Below, one piece after another: positions 47,058-55,359 of a DNA stretch of 64,000 nt. Position numbers and translations under genes: made by a program. The stretch comes from JAWLEP01 sp964553045 (lineage in GTDB: Bacteria > Fermentibacterota > Fermentibacteria > Fermentibacterales > JCC-6): contig CAZKJG010000013.1 of the NCBI GenBank assembly GCA_964553045.1, forward strand, positions 32,798 to 96,797, written 5' to 3'. The notes beneath the pieces were generated by a model. The model did no database searches, was not told where the DNA came from, and saw only the letters and a program-made list of their open reading frames with translations. Each line of letters opens with the position of its first letter. The first letter of the stretch is position 1.

Positions 47058-47996
47058 TCAGCCCCCCCCGTCGAACAGTGTCTTCCCGGACTCGGGCTCC
47101 GGGGCCAGGTTCCGGGCCAGGAACCCGGTCTCCGGCGGAAGCACCCGCAGCGAGGCTATGGTCCTGGCGTTGGCCCTGGCCATTCCCGAGAGGTGGACCA
47201 GGGCCGCGGAGGTGTCCGGATGCGAGAAGCTGTAGCCTTCGGCGCGGGACCTGATACCCCTCGCCCCGGGAAGCTGCTCCATCACCTTCCGGGGCAGGGA
47301 GGGGTAGAAGCCCACGCGGATGGTGGACATGCGCCTGCACAGCCCCTCCAGGTCGGTGCGGCGGACCACGGCGGCCACACCCGCTTCGTCGCAGACCGCC
47401 ACCCTGTCCACCGCCGGTGGAATGCCGTCCACTCCGCAGGCCCTGACCACCAGTGCCCTTCCCAGCTCCTTCAGGTCCGACAGCCTGCCCAGCAGGAAGG
47501 GGGGAATGGGCCGGTCGGCCAGCAGGACCTGGGGGTTGCCCAGGAGGGCGGAAGCTATGGCCAGAGCGCTCCTGTGGTCACGGTCCAGCTCCCGCCAGGG
47601 CGTGTCCGCAAGCTCCCCCAGCAGGCACCATTGCAGCAGGTCGGATATGGTCCTGTCCGCCGTCCTGCCGCCGATGCGGCGGCAGGCGGCCACCAGGGAG
47701 AGGTGCGATCGCGGAGTGACGTGGCGGGGACAGCAGGGGTCCGGCGGAACGTACCCCACGTACCTGGCGGCCTCGGAGGTGTGCACCGGCAGCTTGCGGC
47801 TTCCCACCAGGACCCGGCTGCCTGCGGTTGTGGCCCTTCCCGCCATCACGGCCATGAGCCTGGAGGCGGCCGATGACGGGTCCCCCAGCATCAGCAGGGC
47901 CGACCCTCCCAGCACGGCGACATCGGCGGGTCCCCGGCCCTCCGCTCCCCTGGGAAGGCCGATGGCGCGCAGGAGTACTGTGGGGCCCTGCTCCAA
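47058..47996 (-). CDS. Degenerate ABC-type ATPase
   Basis: A 312-residue protein that follows the layout of an ABC ATPase but has lost its motifs. Where Walker A (GxxGxGKST) should be there is GDPSSAASRL; the signature LSGG is ELDRDH within 'WRELDRDHRSALAIASALLGNPQVLLAD'; Walker B is followed by RP rather than DEP. The Q-loop region is 'YVGYVPPDPCCPRHVTPRSHLSL'. ATP hydrolysis seems lost. TTG start, three bases after the oxidoreductase gene. It may be a structural partner, or a decaying transporter; the intact frame argues for selection. Confidence 0.6.
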   Translation of the reverse strand: MEQGPTVLLRAIGLPRGAEGRGPADVAVLGGSALLMLGDPSSAASRLMAVMAGRATTAGSRVLVGSRKLPVHTSEAARYVGYVPPDPCCPRHVTPRSHLSLVAACRRIGGRTADRTISDLLQWCLLGELADTPWRELDRDHRSALAIASALLGNPQVLLADRPIPPFLLGRLSDLKELGRALVVRACGVDGIPPAVDRVAVCDEAGVAAVVRRTDLEGLCRRMSTIRVGFYPSLPRKVMEQLPGARGIRSRAEGYSFSHPDTSAALVHLSGMARANARTIASLRVLPPETGFLARNLAPEPESGKTLFDGGG

Positions 47997-47999
47997 TCC

Positions 48000-48995
48000 C
48001 TAGCTCCCCTGAGGCGATTTGAGGCTCTGGTCGGCCATCTCCAGGGCCCGGACCACCGCCAGGCCGTTGCGACCCGAGGTCCTGGGCGTATCCCCGGTCT
48101 CCACGCAGCGCAGGAACTCCTCCATCTCGCTGGAGAGGGGCTCGTAGGTCTCCAGCTTTGGCGACACTATGTCGCCGGTGCGGTACGTGAGCTGGTACTC
48201 GCCGAAGCTCTCGGGCTCTATCATCTCCACGCCCTTGTCGTAGATCTTGATCTTCTCGTAGGGCTCGGTGTCGTCGTACACCAGCATCTTGCTGCTGCCC
48301 ACCACCACGGTGCGCCGCAGCTTGGATGGGGCCAGCCAGGAGACCTGGACGTTGCCTATGGTCCCTCCGGGGAAGCTCAGGTCCACGAACGCCACGTCGG
48401 GAATGCCGTCGATGACGTAGTCGTGCCCGAAGGCGCTCACCCAGATCGGCTCCTCGCCCAGCCAGTACAGCAGCACCGAGAAGTCGTGGGGGCAGAGGTC
48501 CCAGATCACCGATACGTCCTTCTGGTGAAGTCCCAGGTTAACCCGGCTGGAGGTGATGAACAGGATGTCGCCCAGCTCGCCGCTGTCTATGATGCGCTTG
48601 GTGGCCACCACCGGGGGCGAGTAGAGGAACGTATGCCCCACCATGGTCACCAGTCCCCGCTCCTCGGCCATCTCCACCAGGGTCTGAGCCTCCTTCGTGC
48701 TGGAGGCGAAGGGCTTCTCGATGAAAACGTGTTTCCCGGCCTCCAGGGCAGCCCTGCCCAGGGGGTAGTGCGAGGAAACGTCGGTGGCTATCACCACGGC
48801 CTCCAGGGAGTCGTCCTCCAGCATTCGCTGGTAGCGGGGCTCCCTGTTCGCTGCGGGGTACCGCGCAGCCATCCTCTCCAGCTTGGAGGGGTCGCTGTCG
48901 CAGATGGTCACCTCCCCGCAGCGGCGGTTGGCCACCAGGTTTCTCAGCAGGTTCGGTCCCCAGTATCCCAGTCCCACTATGCCTGTTCTGACCAT
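48000..48995 (-). CDS. Gfo/Idh/MocA family NAD-dependent oxidoreductase
   Basis: The 331-residue protein has the Rossmann start 'RTGIVGLGYWGPNLLRNLV', the family motif 'EKPFASS' (EKP lysine) and the C-terminal alpha/beta domain with 'WDLCPHDFSVLLYWLG' (H as catalytic base). WbpB/WlbA-like enzymes oxidise UDP-sugars at C3 for surface glycan synthesis; that role is inference. A good minus-strand promoter lies 77 bases upstream. The two downstream genes may be in the same operon. Confidence 0.85.
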   Translation of the reverse strand: MVRTGIVGLGYWGPNLLRNLVANRRCGEVTICDSDPSKLERMAARYPAANREPRYQRMLEDDSLEAVVIATDVSSHYPLGRAALEAGKHVFIEKPFASSTKEAQTLVEMAEERGLVTMVGHTFLYSPPVVATKRIIDSGELGDILFITSSRVNLGLHQKDVSVIWDLCPHDFSVLLYWLGEEPIWVSAFGHDYVIDGIPDVAFVDLSFPGGTIGNVQVSWLAPSKLRRTVVVGSSKMLVYDDTEPYEKIKIYDKGVEMIEPESFGEYQLTYRTGDIVSPKLETYEPLSSEMEEFLRCVETGDTPRTSGRNGLAVVRALEMADQSLKSPQGS

Positions 48996-49293
48996 CGCTC
49001 CTCCGTTCGGATGTCGGTCAACGGCGCGCCAATATGACGCAATCGGCTTTCATTCCAGTTCCACACCGGTAAATATAGTAATGCGATGGGTAATATCAAC
49101 CATTAAAATTGCAATTATATGGTGTGCGCACCTTTGCGCCGGCATCGACGGCTGGTGCGAATATTGCTGATAGAATAGTGGAAAACAGACGCAAGGTCAT
49201 CGGAGCCGGATTCGGCCGAGCCGCTTCCCGGCCTCCGAGCTCCCCGGAATAGATGGGCCGGCAGGCACGCCGGCCCGCGGAAGGTGGAAGCAG
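48996..49293. other. AT-rich divergent intergenic region
   Basis: 298 bases between divergent genes, notably AT-rich for this genome around 49060-49130. It holds the minus-strand promoter described separately, a 10-base palindrome AATTGCAATT (about 49108-49117), a GTGCGCAC palindrome and, for clpB, a TAGAAT -10-like box at 49171-49176 without a good -35. No CIRCE element or sigma-32-type promoter was found. Confidence 0.5.
49072..49099 (-). promoter_or_regulatory. Promoter of the oxidoreductase/ABC operon
   Basis: On the minus strand, TTGATA (49099-49094) and TATATT (49077-49072) are 16 bases apart, each 5 of 6 to consensus. Confidence 0.7.
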
Positions 49294-51897
49294 ATGAACG
49301 CAGACAGGTTTACGGTCAAGTCCAGGGAGGCTCTGCAGACCGCTCAGACCGCGTGCAGCGCCGGCGGACACCCGGAGATCACCGACCTCCATCTGGCCGC
49401 CGCCCTGGTCGAGGATCCCCGAGGCGTGGTGGCGGCGGTTCTGGAGCGGCTGGAGCTCAGCCCCTCGGAGGTCCTGGAGGCTCTGCGCGACGAGCTCTCC
49501 TCCCTGCCCCGTTCGGAGGGTGGGGCGCAGCCGCGGATGTCCCGGGGACTGGCCAAGGTTGTAAACGCCGCCGAGAAGATCGCCTCGGACATGAAGGACG
49601 ACTACGTGGCCCGGGAGCATCTCTTCCTGGCTATACTGGGCTCCCGGGGGCGGGCCTCGGAGGTGCTTGCCTCCCAGGGGGTGGACGCCGACAGGTTCAT
49701 GGAGGCCCTGGCCGACGTGCGGGGCTCTGCGCGTGTGGACTCCGAGACCGCCGAGGAGCACTACCAGGCCCTGGAGCGCTACACCCGCGACCTCACCGGC
49801 CTGGCCAGGCGGGAGAAGCTGGACCCGGTGATAGGACGCGACGAGGAGATACGCCGGGTGATGCAGGTGCTGGGCAGAAGGCGCAAGAACAACCCGGTGC
49901 TAATAGGCGAGCCCGGCGTGGGCAAGACGGCCATTGTGGAGGGCCTGGCCCGGAGGATCGCCGAGGGCGACTGCCCCGAGGGTCTGCGCGACCGCAGGGT
50001 CCTGGGCCTGGACATGGGGTCGCTGGTGGCGGGAGCCAAGTACCGGGGCGAGTTCGAGGAGCGGCTGAAGTCGGTACTCAAGGAGATCGCCGACGCCGCC
50101 GGCGCGGTGATCCTGTTCATAGACGAGATGCACACGGTGGTGGGGGCCGGCGCCGCCGAGGGCGCCGTGGACGCCTCCAACATGCTCAAGCCGGCCCTGG
50201 CCCGGGGCGAGCTGCACTGCATAGGCGCAACCACGCTGGACGAGTACCGAAAGCACGTGGAGAAGGACGCCGCGCTGGAGAGGCGATTCCAGCCAATAAC
50301 CGTGGAGGCTCCCAGCGTGGAGGATACGGTGAGCATTCTCCGCGGCCTGCGGGAGCGCTACGAGGTGCACCACGGAATCAGGATACAGGACTCGGCCCTG
50401 ATAGCGGCGGCCACCCTGTCCGACCGCTACATCACCGGCAGGTTCCTGCCGGACAAGGCCATCGATCTGGTGGACGAGGCCGCCAGCCGGCTGCGGATAG
50501 AGATCGACAGCATGCCGGCGGAGATCGACGAGATCCACCGCCGCATCATGCAGCTGGAGATCGAGCGGGAGGGACTGAAGCGCGAGAAGGACCGATCCTC
50601 GAAACAGCGCCTGGAGACCATCGAGCAGCAGCTGGCCGACCTCTCCGAGGAGAAGAGCCAGCTGGAGACCCGCTGGCGCAACGAGAAGGACCTGATAGAG
50701 AAGATCCGCGAGAACTCCCGCCGCATCGAGGACCTGAAGTCCGAGGCGGCCGTGGCCCAGCGGCAGGGCGACCTGCAGAAGGTGGCGGAGATTCAGTACG
50801 GGCGAATACGGAAGCTCGAGGAGGAGACCGGGCAGCTTCGAAAGAGGCTGGCCTCCATACAGGAGTCCGGCTCCATGCTCACCGAGGAGATCACCCCCGA
50901 GCACATCGCCGAGGTGGTCTCCCGCTGGACCGGAATACCGGTGAGCAAGATGATGGAGGGCGAGCGCGAGCGGCTTCTGCACATGGAGCAGAGCCTCCAC
51001 CGCCGGGTGGTGGGCCAGGACGAGGCCGTGTCCGCCGTCTCCGAGGCGGTGCGGAGGGCCCGGGCCGGTGTGCAGGACCCCAACCGTCCCCTGGGCAGCT
51101 TCGTCTTCATGGGCCCCACCGGCGTGGGCAAGACCGAGCTGGCCCGAAGCCTGGCGGAGTTCCTCTTCGACGACGAGGACGCCATGGTCCGCCTGGACAT
51201 GAGCGAGTTCATGGAGAAGCACTCCGTCTCCCGCCTCATCGGCGCCCCTCCCGGCTACGTGGGCCACGAGCAGGGGGGCTACCTCACCGAGGCCGTCAGG
51301 CGAAGGCCCTATTCCGTGGTGCTCCTCGACGAGATAGAGAAGGCGCACCAGCAGGTGTTCAACGTCTTCCTGCAGATACTGGACGACGGAAGGCTCACCG
51401 ACGGCAAGGGCCGGACGGTGGACTTCCGCAACACGGTGATCATCATGACCAGCAACCAGGGCAGCGACTGGATAGCCGAGAGCGCGGGGAAGCTCTCCCA
51501 GGACGAGCTTTCCACCCGCGCCAAGCGCGAGCTGGAGGGGCTCTTCCGGCCGGAGTTCCTCAACCGCGTCGATGACGTGATCGTCTTCGGCCCCCTCTCC
51601 CGCGAGCAGATCAGGGAGATAGTGGACATCCAGCTGGACCGGCTCAACCGGGTGCTGCACGACCAGCACATGGCCGTGAGGGCCACCGACGGGGCCCTGG
51701 ACTGGCTGGCAGAGGTGGGCTACGACCCGGTCTACGGAGCCAGGCCCCTGAAGCGCGTGATACAGCGGCACGTCCAGAACAGGCTTGCCAGGCTGGTTCT
51801 GGAGGGTGAGGTAGAGTCCGGAACAGTGGTCGAGATAGGGGTGGAGGGCGACGACCTGGTCTTCCGCGCGGCCGGCAGCCTGGAGGACGAGGCCTAG
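49294..51897 (+). CDS. clpB: ATP-dependent chaperone ClpB
   Basis: ClpB disaggregates proteins with DnaK. The 867-residue protein has the double Clp-N repeat (residues 1-145), NBD1 with Walker A GEPGVGKTA (about 205) and Walker B 'VILFIDEMHTVVGAG', the middle coiled-coil domain (about 400-525, e.g. 'EIDEIHRRIMQLEIEREGL') which separates ClpB from ClpA/ClpC, NBD2 with GPTGVGKTE (about 607) and 'VVLLDEIEKAH', and a D2-small domain. It uses ATG with GGAAGG nine bases upstream. Confidence 0.97.
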   Translation: MNADRFTVKSREALQTAQTACSAGGHPEITDLHLAAALVEDPRGVVAAVLERLELSPSEVLEALRDELSSLPRSEGGAQPRMSRGLAKVVNAAEKIASDMKDDYVAREHLFLAILGSRGRASEVLASQGVDADRFMEALADVRGSARVDSETAEEHYQALERYTRDLTGLARREKLDPVIGRDEEIRRVMQVLGRRRKNNPVLIGEPGVGKTAIVEGLARRIAEGDCPEGLRDRRVLGLDMGSLVAGAKYRGEFEERLKSVLKEIADAAGAVILFIDEMHTVVGAGAAEGAVDASNMLKPALARGELHCIGATTLDEYRKHVEKDAALERRFQPITVEAPSVEDTVSILRGLRERYEVHHGIRIQDSALIAAATLSDRYITGRFLPDKAIDLVDEAASRLRIEIDSMPAEIDEIHRRIMQLEIEREGLKREKDRSSKQRLETIEQQLADLSEEKSQLETRWRNEKDLIEKIRENSRRIEDLKSEAAVAQRQGDLQKVAEIQYGRIRKLEEETGQLRKRLASIQESGSMLTEEITPEHIAEVVSRWTGIPVSKMMEGERERLLHMEQSLHRRVVGQDEAVSAVSEAVRRARAGVQDPNRPLGSFVFMGPTGVGKTELARSLAEFLFDDEDAMVRLDMSEFMEKHSVSRLIGAPPGYVGHEQGGYLTEAVRRRPYSVVLLDEIEKAHQQVFNVFLQILDDGRLTDGKGRTVDFRNTVIIMTSNQGSDWIAESAGKLSQDELSTRAKRELEGLFRPEFLNRVDDVIVFGPLSREQIREIVDIQLDRLNRVLHDQHMAVRATDGALDWLAEVGYDPVYGARPLKRVIQRHVQNRLARLVLEGEVESGTVVEIGVEGDDLVFRAAGSLEDEA

Positions 51898-51909
51898 ACC
51901 CGATTCAGG

Positions 51910-51939
51910 TTGACCGGTCTCTTCGGCTGCCCGTATCTT
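51910..51939 (+). promoter_or_regulatory. Promoter candidate ahead of the radical SAM cluster
   Basis: TTGACC (51910-51915) and TATCTT (51934-51939) are 18 bases apart, shortly after clpB. The region to the next gene is interrupted by the gap at 51957, so other elements may be hidden. Confidence 0.45.
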
Positions 51940-51956
51940 CGGGGCTGACCACCGCC

Positions 51957-52056
51957 NNNNNNNNNNNNNNNNNNNNNNNNNNNNNNNNNNNNNNNNNNNN
52001 NNNNNNNNNNNNNNNNNNNNNNNNNNNNNNNNNNNNNNNNNNNNNNNNNNNNNNNN
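51957..52056. other. Assembly gap (100 N)
   Basis: A nominal 100-N scaffold gap between clpB and the radical SAM gene. It begins 59 bases after the clpB stop. The true distance and any small gene in it are unknown. Confidence 0.97.
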
Positions 52057-52071
52057 TTCAGGGGGTAATCC

Positions 52072-53523
52072 TTGCGCATAGCACTCGTGGTCCCCCCGTG
52101 GGGGCCCGACGACATAAGGGCGCGCGACACCAGGGGCATCTCCGGCTGCTGGCCCACTCCGGGCCTGCAGTACATCGCCGCCGTCCTTCGCGAGGCCGGC
52201 CACGAGATCCTCTTCCTGGAGGGCTTCTTCTACACCAACGAGGAGATGCGGCGCAAGGTGGCGGATTTCGGCGCCGAGGCCCTGGGCGTCTACGTGATCA
52301 GCCTCTTGTGGGACAAGGCCCGGCCCTTCATCGAGTCGGTCCGGGAGGACAGCCCCGACATCTTCACCTTCATAGGCGGCCACGGCGCCTCGGCCATGCC
52401 GGAGAGGATGATCCGGGAGTGTCCGGCCCTGGACGCCATCGTGGTGGGAGAGGGGGAAGTCACCTCCCGGGAGATGATGGAGGCCGTGGAGTCCGGCGGC
52501 AGCCTGGAGGGGATAAGGGGCCTGGTCTACCGCAGCGGCGGCGAGATCGTCTCCAACCCGCCCAGGCCTCCGGAGGAGAACATCAGCGAGTTCCCCTTCC
52601 CGGCGGTGGACCTCTGCGAGATGGACCGCTACTACCCCAGCTTCGAGCAGGTCTCCACCGTCCCGGCGGTGCAGATGCTGGCCAGCCGCGGCTGCACCGG
52701 GACCTGCCTGTACTGCTACAAGATGTACGGCCCGAAGATACGCCTGCGGGACCCGGTGAAGGTGGTGGACGAGATGGAGCACTACGTCCGCCGCTACGGG
52801 GCCCGGGAGATCAAGTTCTGGGACGAGCACTTCACCTACAGCCACAGCCACGTCTACGCCATATGCGACGAGATAATCAGGCGGGGCCTGAACGTCCGCT
52901 GGTGGGTGTCCTGCCGCGCCGACGCGGTGAGCAAGCCGCTGCTGCGGGCCATGAAGGAGGCCGGCTGCTGGTGCATCAACTACGGGGTGGAGAGCGGGGT
53001 GCAGAAGAACCTGGACACCCTGGGCAAGCGCGAGACGCTGCAGCGCATCCGCCTGGCGGTGCGCATGACCCACAGCGTGGGGATAAAGACCCACACCACC
53101 TACATATTCGGGATTCCGGGGGAGACCTACGAGGAGGGCCTGAAGACCATAGAGCTTGCCCGGGAGCTGGGATCGTTCACCATGGAGTTCTTCCCCATCA
53201 CCCCCTTCCCCGGAACCCCCATGTACAAGGGCATACAGAAGGGGAAGTTCGGGAAGATGTCCCAGAGGCTCTCCGACCAGGGCATGCTGCTGGACAGGCC
53301 CTGCTTCGTGCCCTTCTCCATGACCGCCGACGAGGTGATGGAGCTGCGCCGCCTGGCCTACCTGCGCACCTTCCTCAGACCCCGGTTCCTGGTCTACCGG
53401 TTCAAGAACATCATGTCCCCTTTCCAGTTGAGGGCAGTGGCCCGGGGGGGCCTGAGCCTGCTGCAGATGCTGGGAGAGCAGGTATCCGCCTCATGGAAGA
53501 AGCTGTCCGGCCGCCGCGGCTAG
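52072..53523 (+). CDS. B12-binding radical SAM protein
   Basis: The 483-residue protein has an N-terminal cobalamin-binding-like domain (MRIALVVPPWGP, 'TPGLQYIAAVLREAGHEI', 'IGGHGASAMPERM') and a radical SAM core with C-x3-C-x2-C at Cys 208, 212 and 215 (RGCTGTCLYC). The C-terminus follows the usual B12-rSAM order ('EAGCWCINYGVESG', 'FGIPGETYEEGLKTIE', 'TPFPGTPMY'). The DxHxxG cobalamin motif is not seen. It is a close paralog of the gene at 56550. TTG start; no ribosome site is clear because the gap is near. Confidence 0.85.
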   Translation: MRIALVVPPWGPDDIRARDTRGISGCWPTPGLQYIAAVLREAGHEILFLEGFFYTNEEMRRKVADFGAEALGVYVISLLWDKARPFIESVREDSPDIFTFIGGHGASAMPERMIRECPALDAIVVGEGEVTSREMMEAVESGGSLEGIRGLVYRSGGEIVSNPPRPPEENISEFPFPAVDLCEMDRYYPSFEQVSTVPAVQMLASRGCTGTCLYCYKMYGPKIRLRDPVKVVDEMEHYVRRYGAREIKFWDEHFTYSHSHVYAICDEIIRRGLNVRWWVSCRADAVSKPLLRAMKEAGCWCINYGVESGVQKNLDTLGKRETLQRIRLAVRMTHSVGIKTHTTYIFGIPGETYEEGLKTIELARELGSFTMEFFPITPFPGTPMYKGIQKGKFGKMSQRLSDQGMLLDRPCFVPFSMTADEVMELRRLAYLRTFLRPRFLVYRFKNIMSPFQLRAVARGGLSLLQMLGEQVSASWKKLSGRRG

Positions 53524-54503
53524 GGGTGGTGGTCCCCGTCCACAACGGGGAGGCCACGCTGCCGCTGGTTCTGGAAGCGCTGACCTCCGGGCTCCGCGAC
53601 GGCGACCGGCTGGTGATGGCCGACGACCGCTCGAAGGACTCCTCCGCCGACATCGCCCGCAGATATGGGGCCGAGGTGGTTCCCAGCCGGGCCCCCGGAG
53701 CCTCCGCGGCCCGGAATGCCGGCGCGGCGGCCTGCCACACCGACTGGATCCTCTTCGTCGACAGCGACGCCGTGCCCCGGCCGGGATGGCGACAGCGGCT
53801 GGACGCCAGGCTCGGCGGTGACTGCGACGGTGTCCAGGCCGTGTACGCCCCGGAGGCGCCGGGCAGCTCTGCCGCCACCTTCTACAAGAACTACTACTAC
53901 CACTACACCTTCACCCGCCGAATAGGCGAGGGCCCGGTGCCCGGCTGCGGCACCTTCTTCCTGGCGGTGCGGCGCGGCCTCTTCGAAGAGCTGGAAGGCT
54001 TCGACGCCAGGATCGTGAGGGCCAGCGTGGAGGACGCCGACTTCGCAGAGCGTCTCTCCGGGGCCGGGGGCAGCATAGTCATGGCCCCGGAGATAGAGGT
54101 CTACCACCTGCGCGAGTACGGCCTGCGGGACCTGCTGCGGTACGAGTGGGCCATGGTCAAGGCCAAGGTCCACCACCTGCTGCGCCGCGGCGCGGGCCAC
54201 GGCCCCGCCTCCCTCTCCCTGGCCGGCCCTTCCTCCATGCTGGCGGTGGCCACGGCCTCCCTGGGCGTGTGGGGGCTGGTCCTCTCGCTTGTGCTCCTGG
54301 CCCTGGGCGCCGGATGGGCCCTGTGGCCGGCGGCGGCCTCGGCCCTGATGGTGCTGGCGCTGCTGCCCTTCTGGGCCTCCATGATCTGTGCGGGCGGTCT
54401 CCGCGGACTGCGGGCCTGCATGGTCTCGCTGGCCGTGCACCTGGTGCACCTGCCCGCGGCCGCCGCAGCCGGCCTCGAGCACGCGGCGGGCAGGAGGTAC
54501 TGA
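53493..54503 (+). CDS. Family 2 glycosyltransferase, membrane-anchored
   Basis: The 336-residue protein has a GT-A fold: 'LGVVVPVHNGEATLPLVLEAL', a metal-binding-type 'LFVDSDAVPRPGW' and 'ARNAGAAACHTD', with the acceptor-side 'YKNYYYHYTFTRRIGEGP'. The C-terminus has three hydrophobic helices. It is a paralog of the GT at 55360-56391. The ATG (53493) overlaps the radical SAM gene by 31 bases; a later start is possible. Confidence 0.85.
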   Translation: MEEAVRPPRLGVVVPVHNGEATLPLVLEALTSGLRDGDRLVMADDRSKDSSADIARRYGAEVVPSRAPGASAARNAGAAACHTDWILFVDSDAVPRPGWRQRLDARLGGDCDGVQAVYAPEAPGSSAATFYKNYYYHYTFTRRIGEGPVPGCGTFFLAVRRGLFEELEGFDARIVRASVEDADFAERLSGAGGSIVMAPEIEVYHLREYGLRDLLRYEWAMVKAKVHHLLRRGAGHGPASLSLAGPSSMLAVATASLGVWGLVLSLVLLALGAGWALWPAAASALMVLALLPFWASMICAGGLRGLRACMVSLAVHLVHLPAAAAAGLEHAAGRRY

Positions 54504-54585
54504 CGCCGCCGGCCGGTGGTTGCGGCTCCGGCCCGAAAACCGTATCTATTCTGCTTCAAAGGCACTACCCAATCCAGGAGACGGC

Positions 54586-55323
54586 ATGAAGGGTTATCGA
54601 ATGGGCTCCGACAGAACGCTCTGCTACGTGCCCGCCTACAACGCCGTGGAGCTGCTGGAGGGCGTGGTCCGGAGCATACCCGCCGGGTGCATGGAGCCGC
54701 TGGACGCCCTGCTGGTGATCGACGACGGCTCCACCGACGGCACCGCCGACCTGGTCCGCTCCCTCTCGGAGGAGTACCCCATCATCGAGCTGGTGAGCCA
54801 CCCGAGGAACAGGGGCTACGGAGCAGCCCAGAAGACGGCCTTCGACTGGGCGCGGGAGAACGGCATGGACGCCGCGGTGATGCTCCATTCCGACGGCCAG
54901 TACCCCCCCGACCTGCTGCTGGACATGCTCGGGCCGCTGGAGCGCGAGGACGTGCACGTGGTGGGCGGCAGCCGAATCCTCTACGGGGACATGCGCGACG
55001 GCGGCATGTCGTTTTCCAGGTACTGGGGAACGATTGCCCTCAACGGCCTGGAGAACATGGTCTTCGGCCAGAGGCTCACGTCCTACCACAGCGGCTACAA
55101 GGCCTACTCACGCCGGGCCATGGAGGAGATACCCTACCACCGCTACTCCGACACCTTCAACTTCGACAGCGAGATGCTGGTGGGGGCCATACGGGCCGGT
55201 CTGGCCATAGCCGAGGTCCCCATCCCCACCATCCACGGCCAGGGCTACTCCAGCCTCAGGCCCATCCCCTACGGCCTCTCGGTGCTCCGCACCGTCTTGC
55301 GCTACCTCTTCCGCCGCATCTAG
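54586..55323 (+). CDS. Family 2 glycosyltransferase (dolichol-phosphate-mannose synthase-like)
   Basis: The 245-residue protein has the DPM1-like pattern: 'LCYVPAYNAVELLEGVVRSI', 'LLVIDDGSTDGTADLV', 'HPRNRGYGAAQKTAFDWA', 'AVMLHSDGQYPPDLLLDML', 'VVGGSRIL' and 'YHSGYKAYSRRAMEEI'. It moves a sugar from a nucleotide donor to a polyprenyl-phosphate or lipid. No membrane helices. ATG with CCAGGAG six bases upstream. A possible promoter (TTGCGG...TATCTA, about 54519-54547) lies in the 82-base gap before it. Confidence 0.87.
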   Translation: MKGYRMGSDRTLCYVPAYNAVELLEGVVRSIPAGCMEPLDALLVIDDGSTDGTADLVRSLSEEYPIIELVSHPRNRGYGAAQKTAFDWARENGMDAAVMLHSDGQYPPDLLLDMLGPLEREDVHVVGGSRILYGDMRDGGMSFSRYWGTIALNGLENMVFGQRLTSYHSGYKAYSRRAMEEIPYHRYSDTFNFDSEMLVGAIRAGLAIAEVPIPTIHGQGYSSLRPIPYGLSVLRTVLRYLFRRI

Positions 55324-55325
55324 CA

Positions 55326-55354
55326 GTGCCTGACGTTAACTAGTTAACTAGTTT
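55326..55354. repeat. Single-arm copy of the palindromic element at 61524
   Basis: The 29 bases resemble one arm of the 61524 element (GTGCCTGACGTTAACTAGT then a diverged tail) and contain the self-complementary ACTAGTTAACTAGT. It lies two bases after the stop of the glycosyltransferase gene and five bases before the end of the next, convergent gene, where it could terminate both. Confidence 0.7.
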
Positions 55355-55359
55355 CGGGA

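Noticed and set aside
49900..53094. 1064-codon open frame on the minus strand
   Set aside because: It runs antisense to clpB and the radical SAM gene and through the N gap. It has no family match and is a product of high GC content.
55324..55359. C-terminal extension (…VPDVN) of the glycosyltransferase in another frame
   Set aside because: The true frame ends at 55323; the similar ending comes from the repeat read in a shadow frame.
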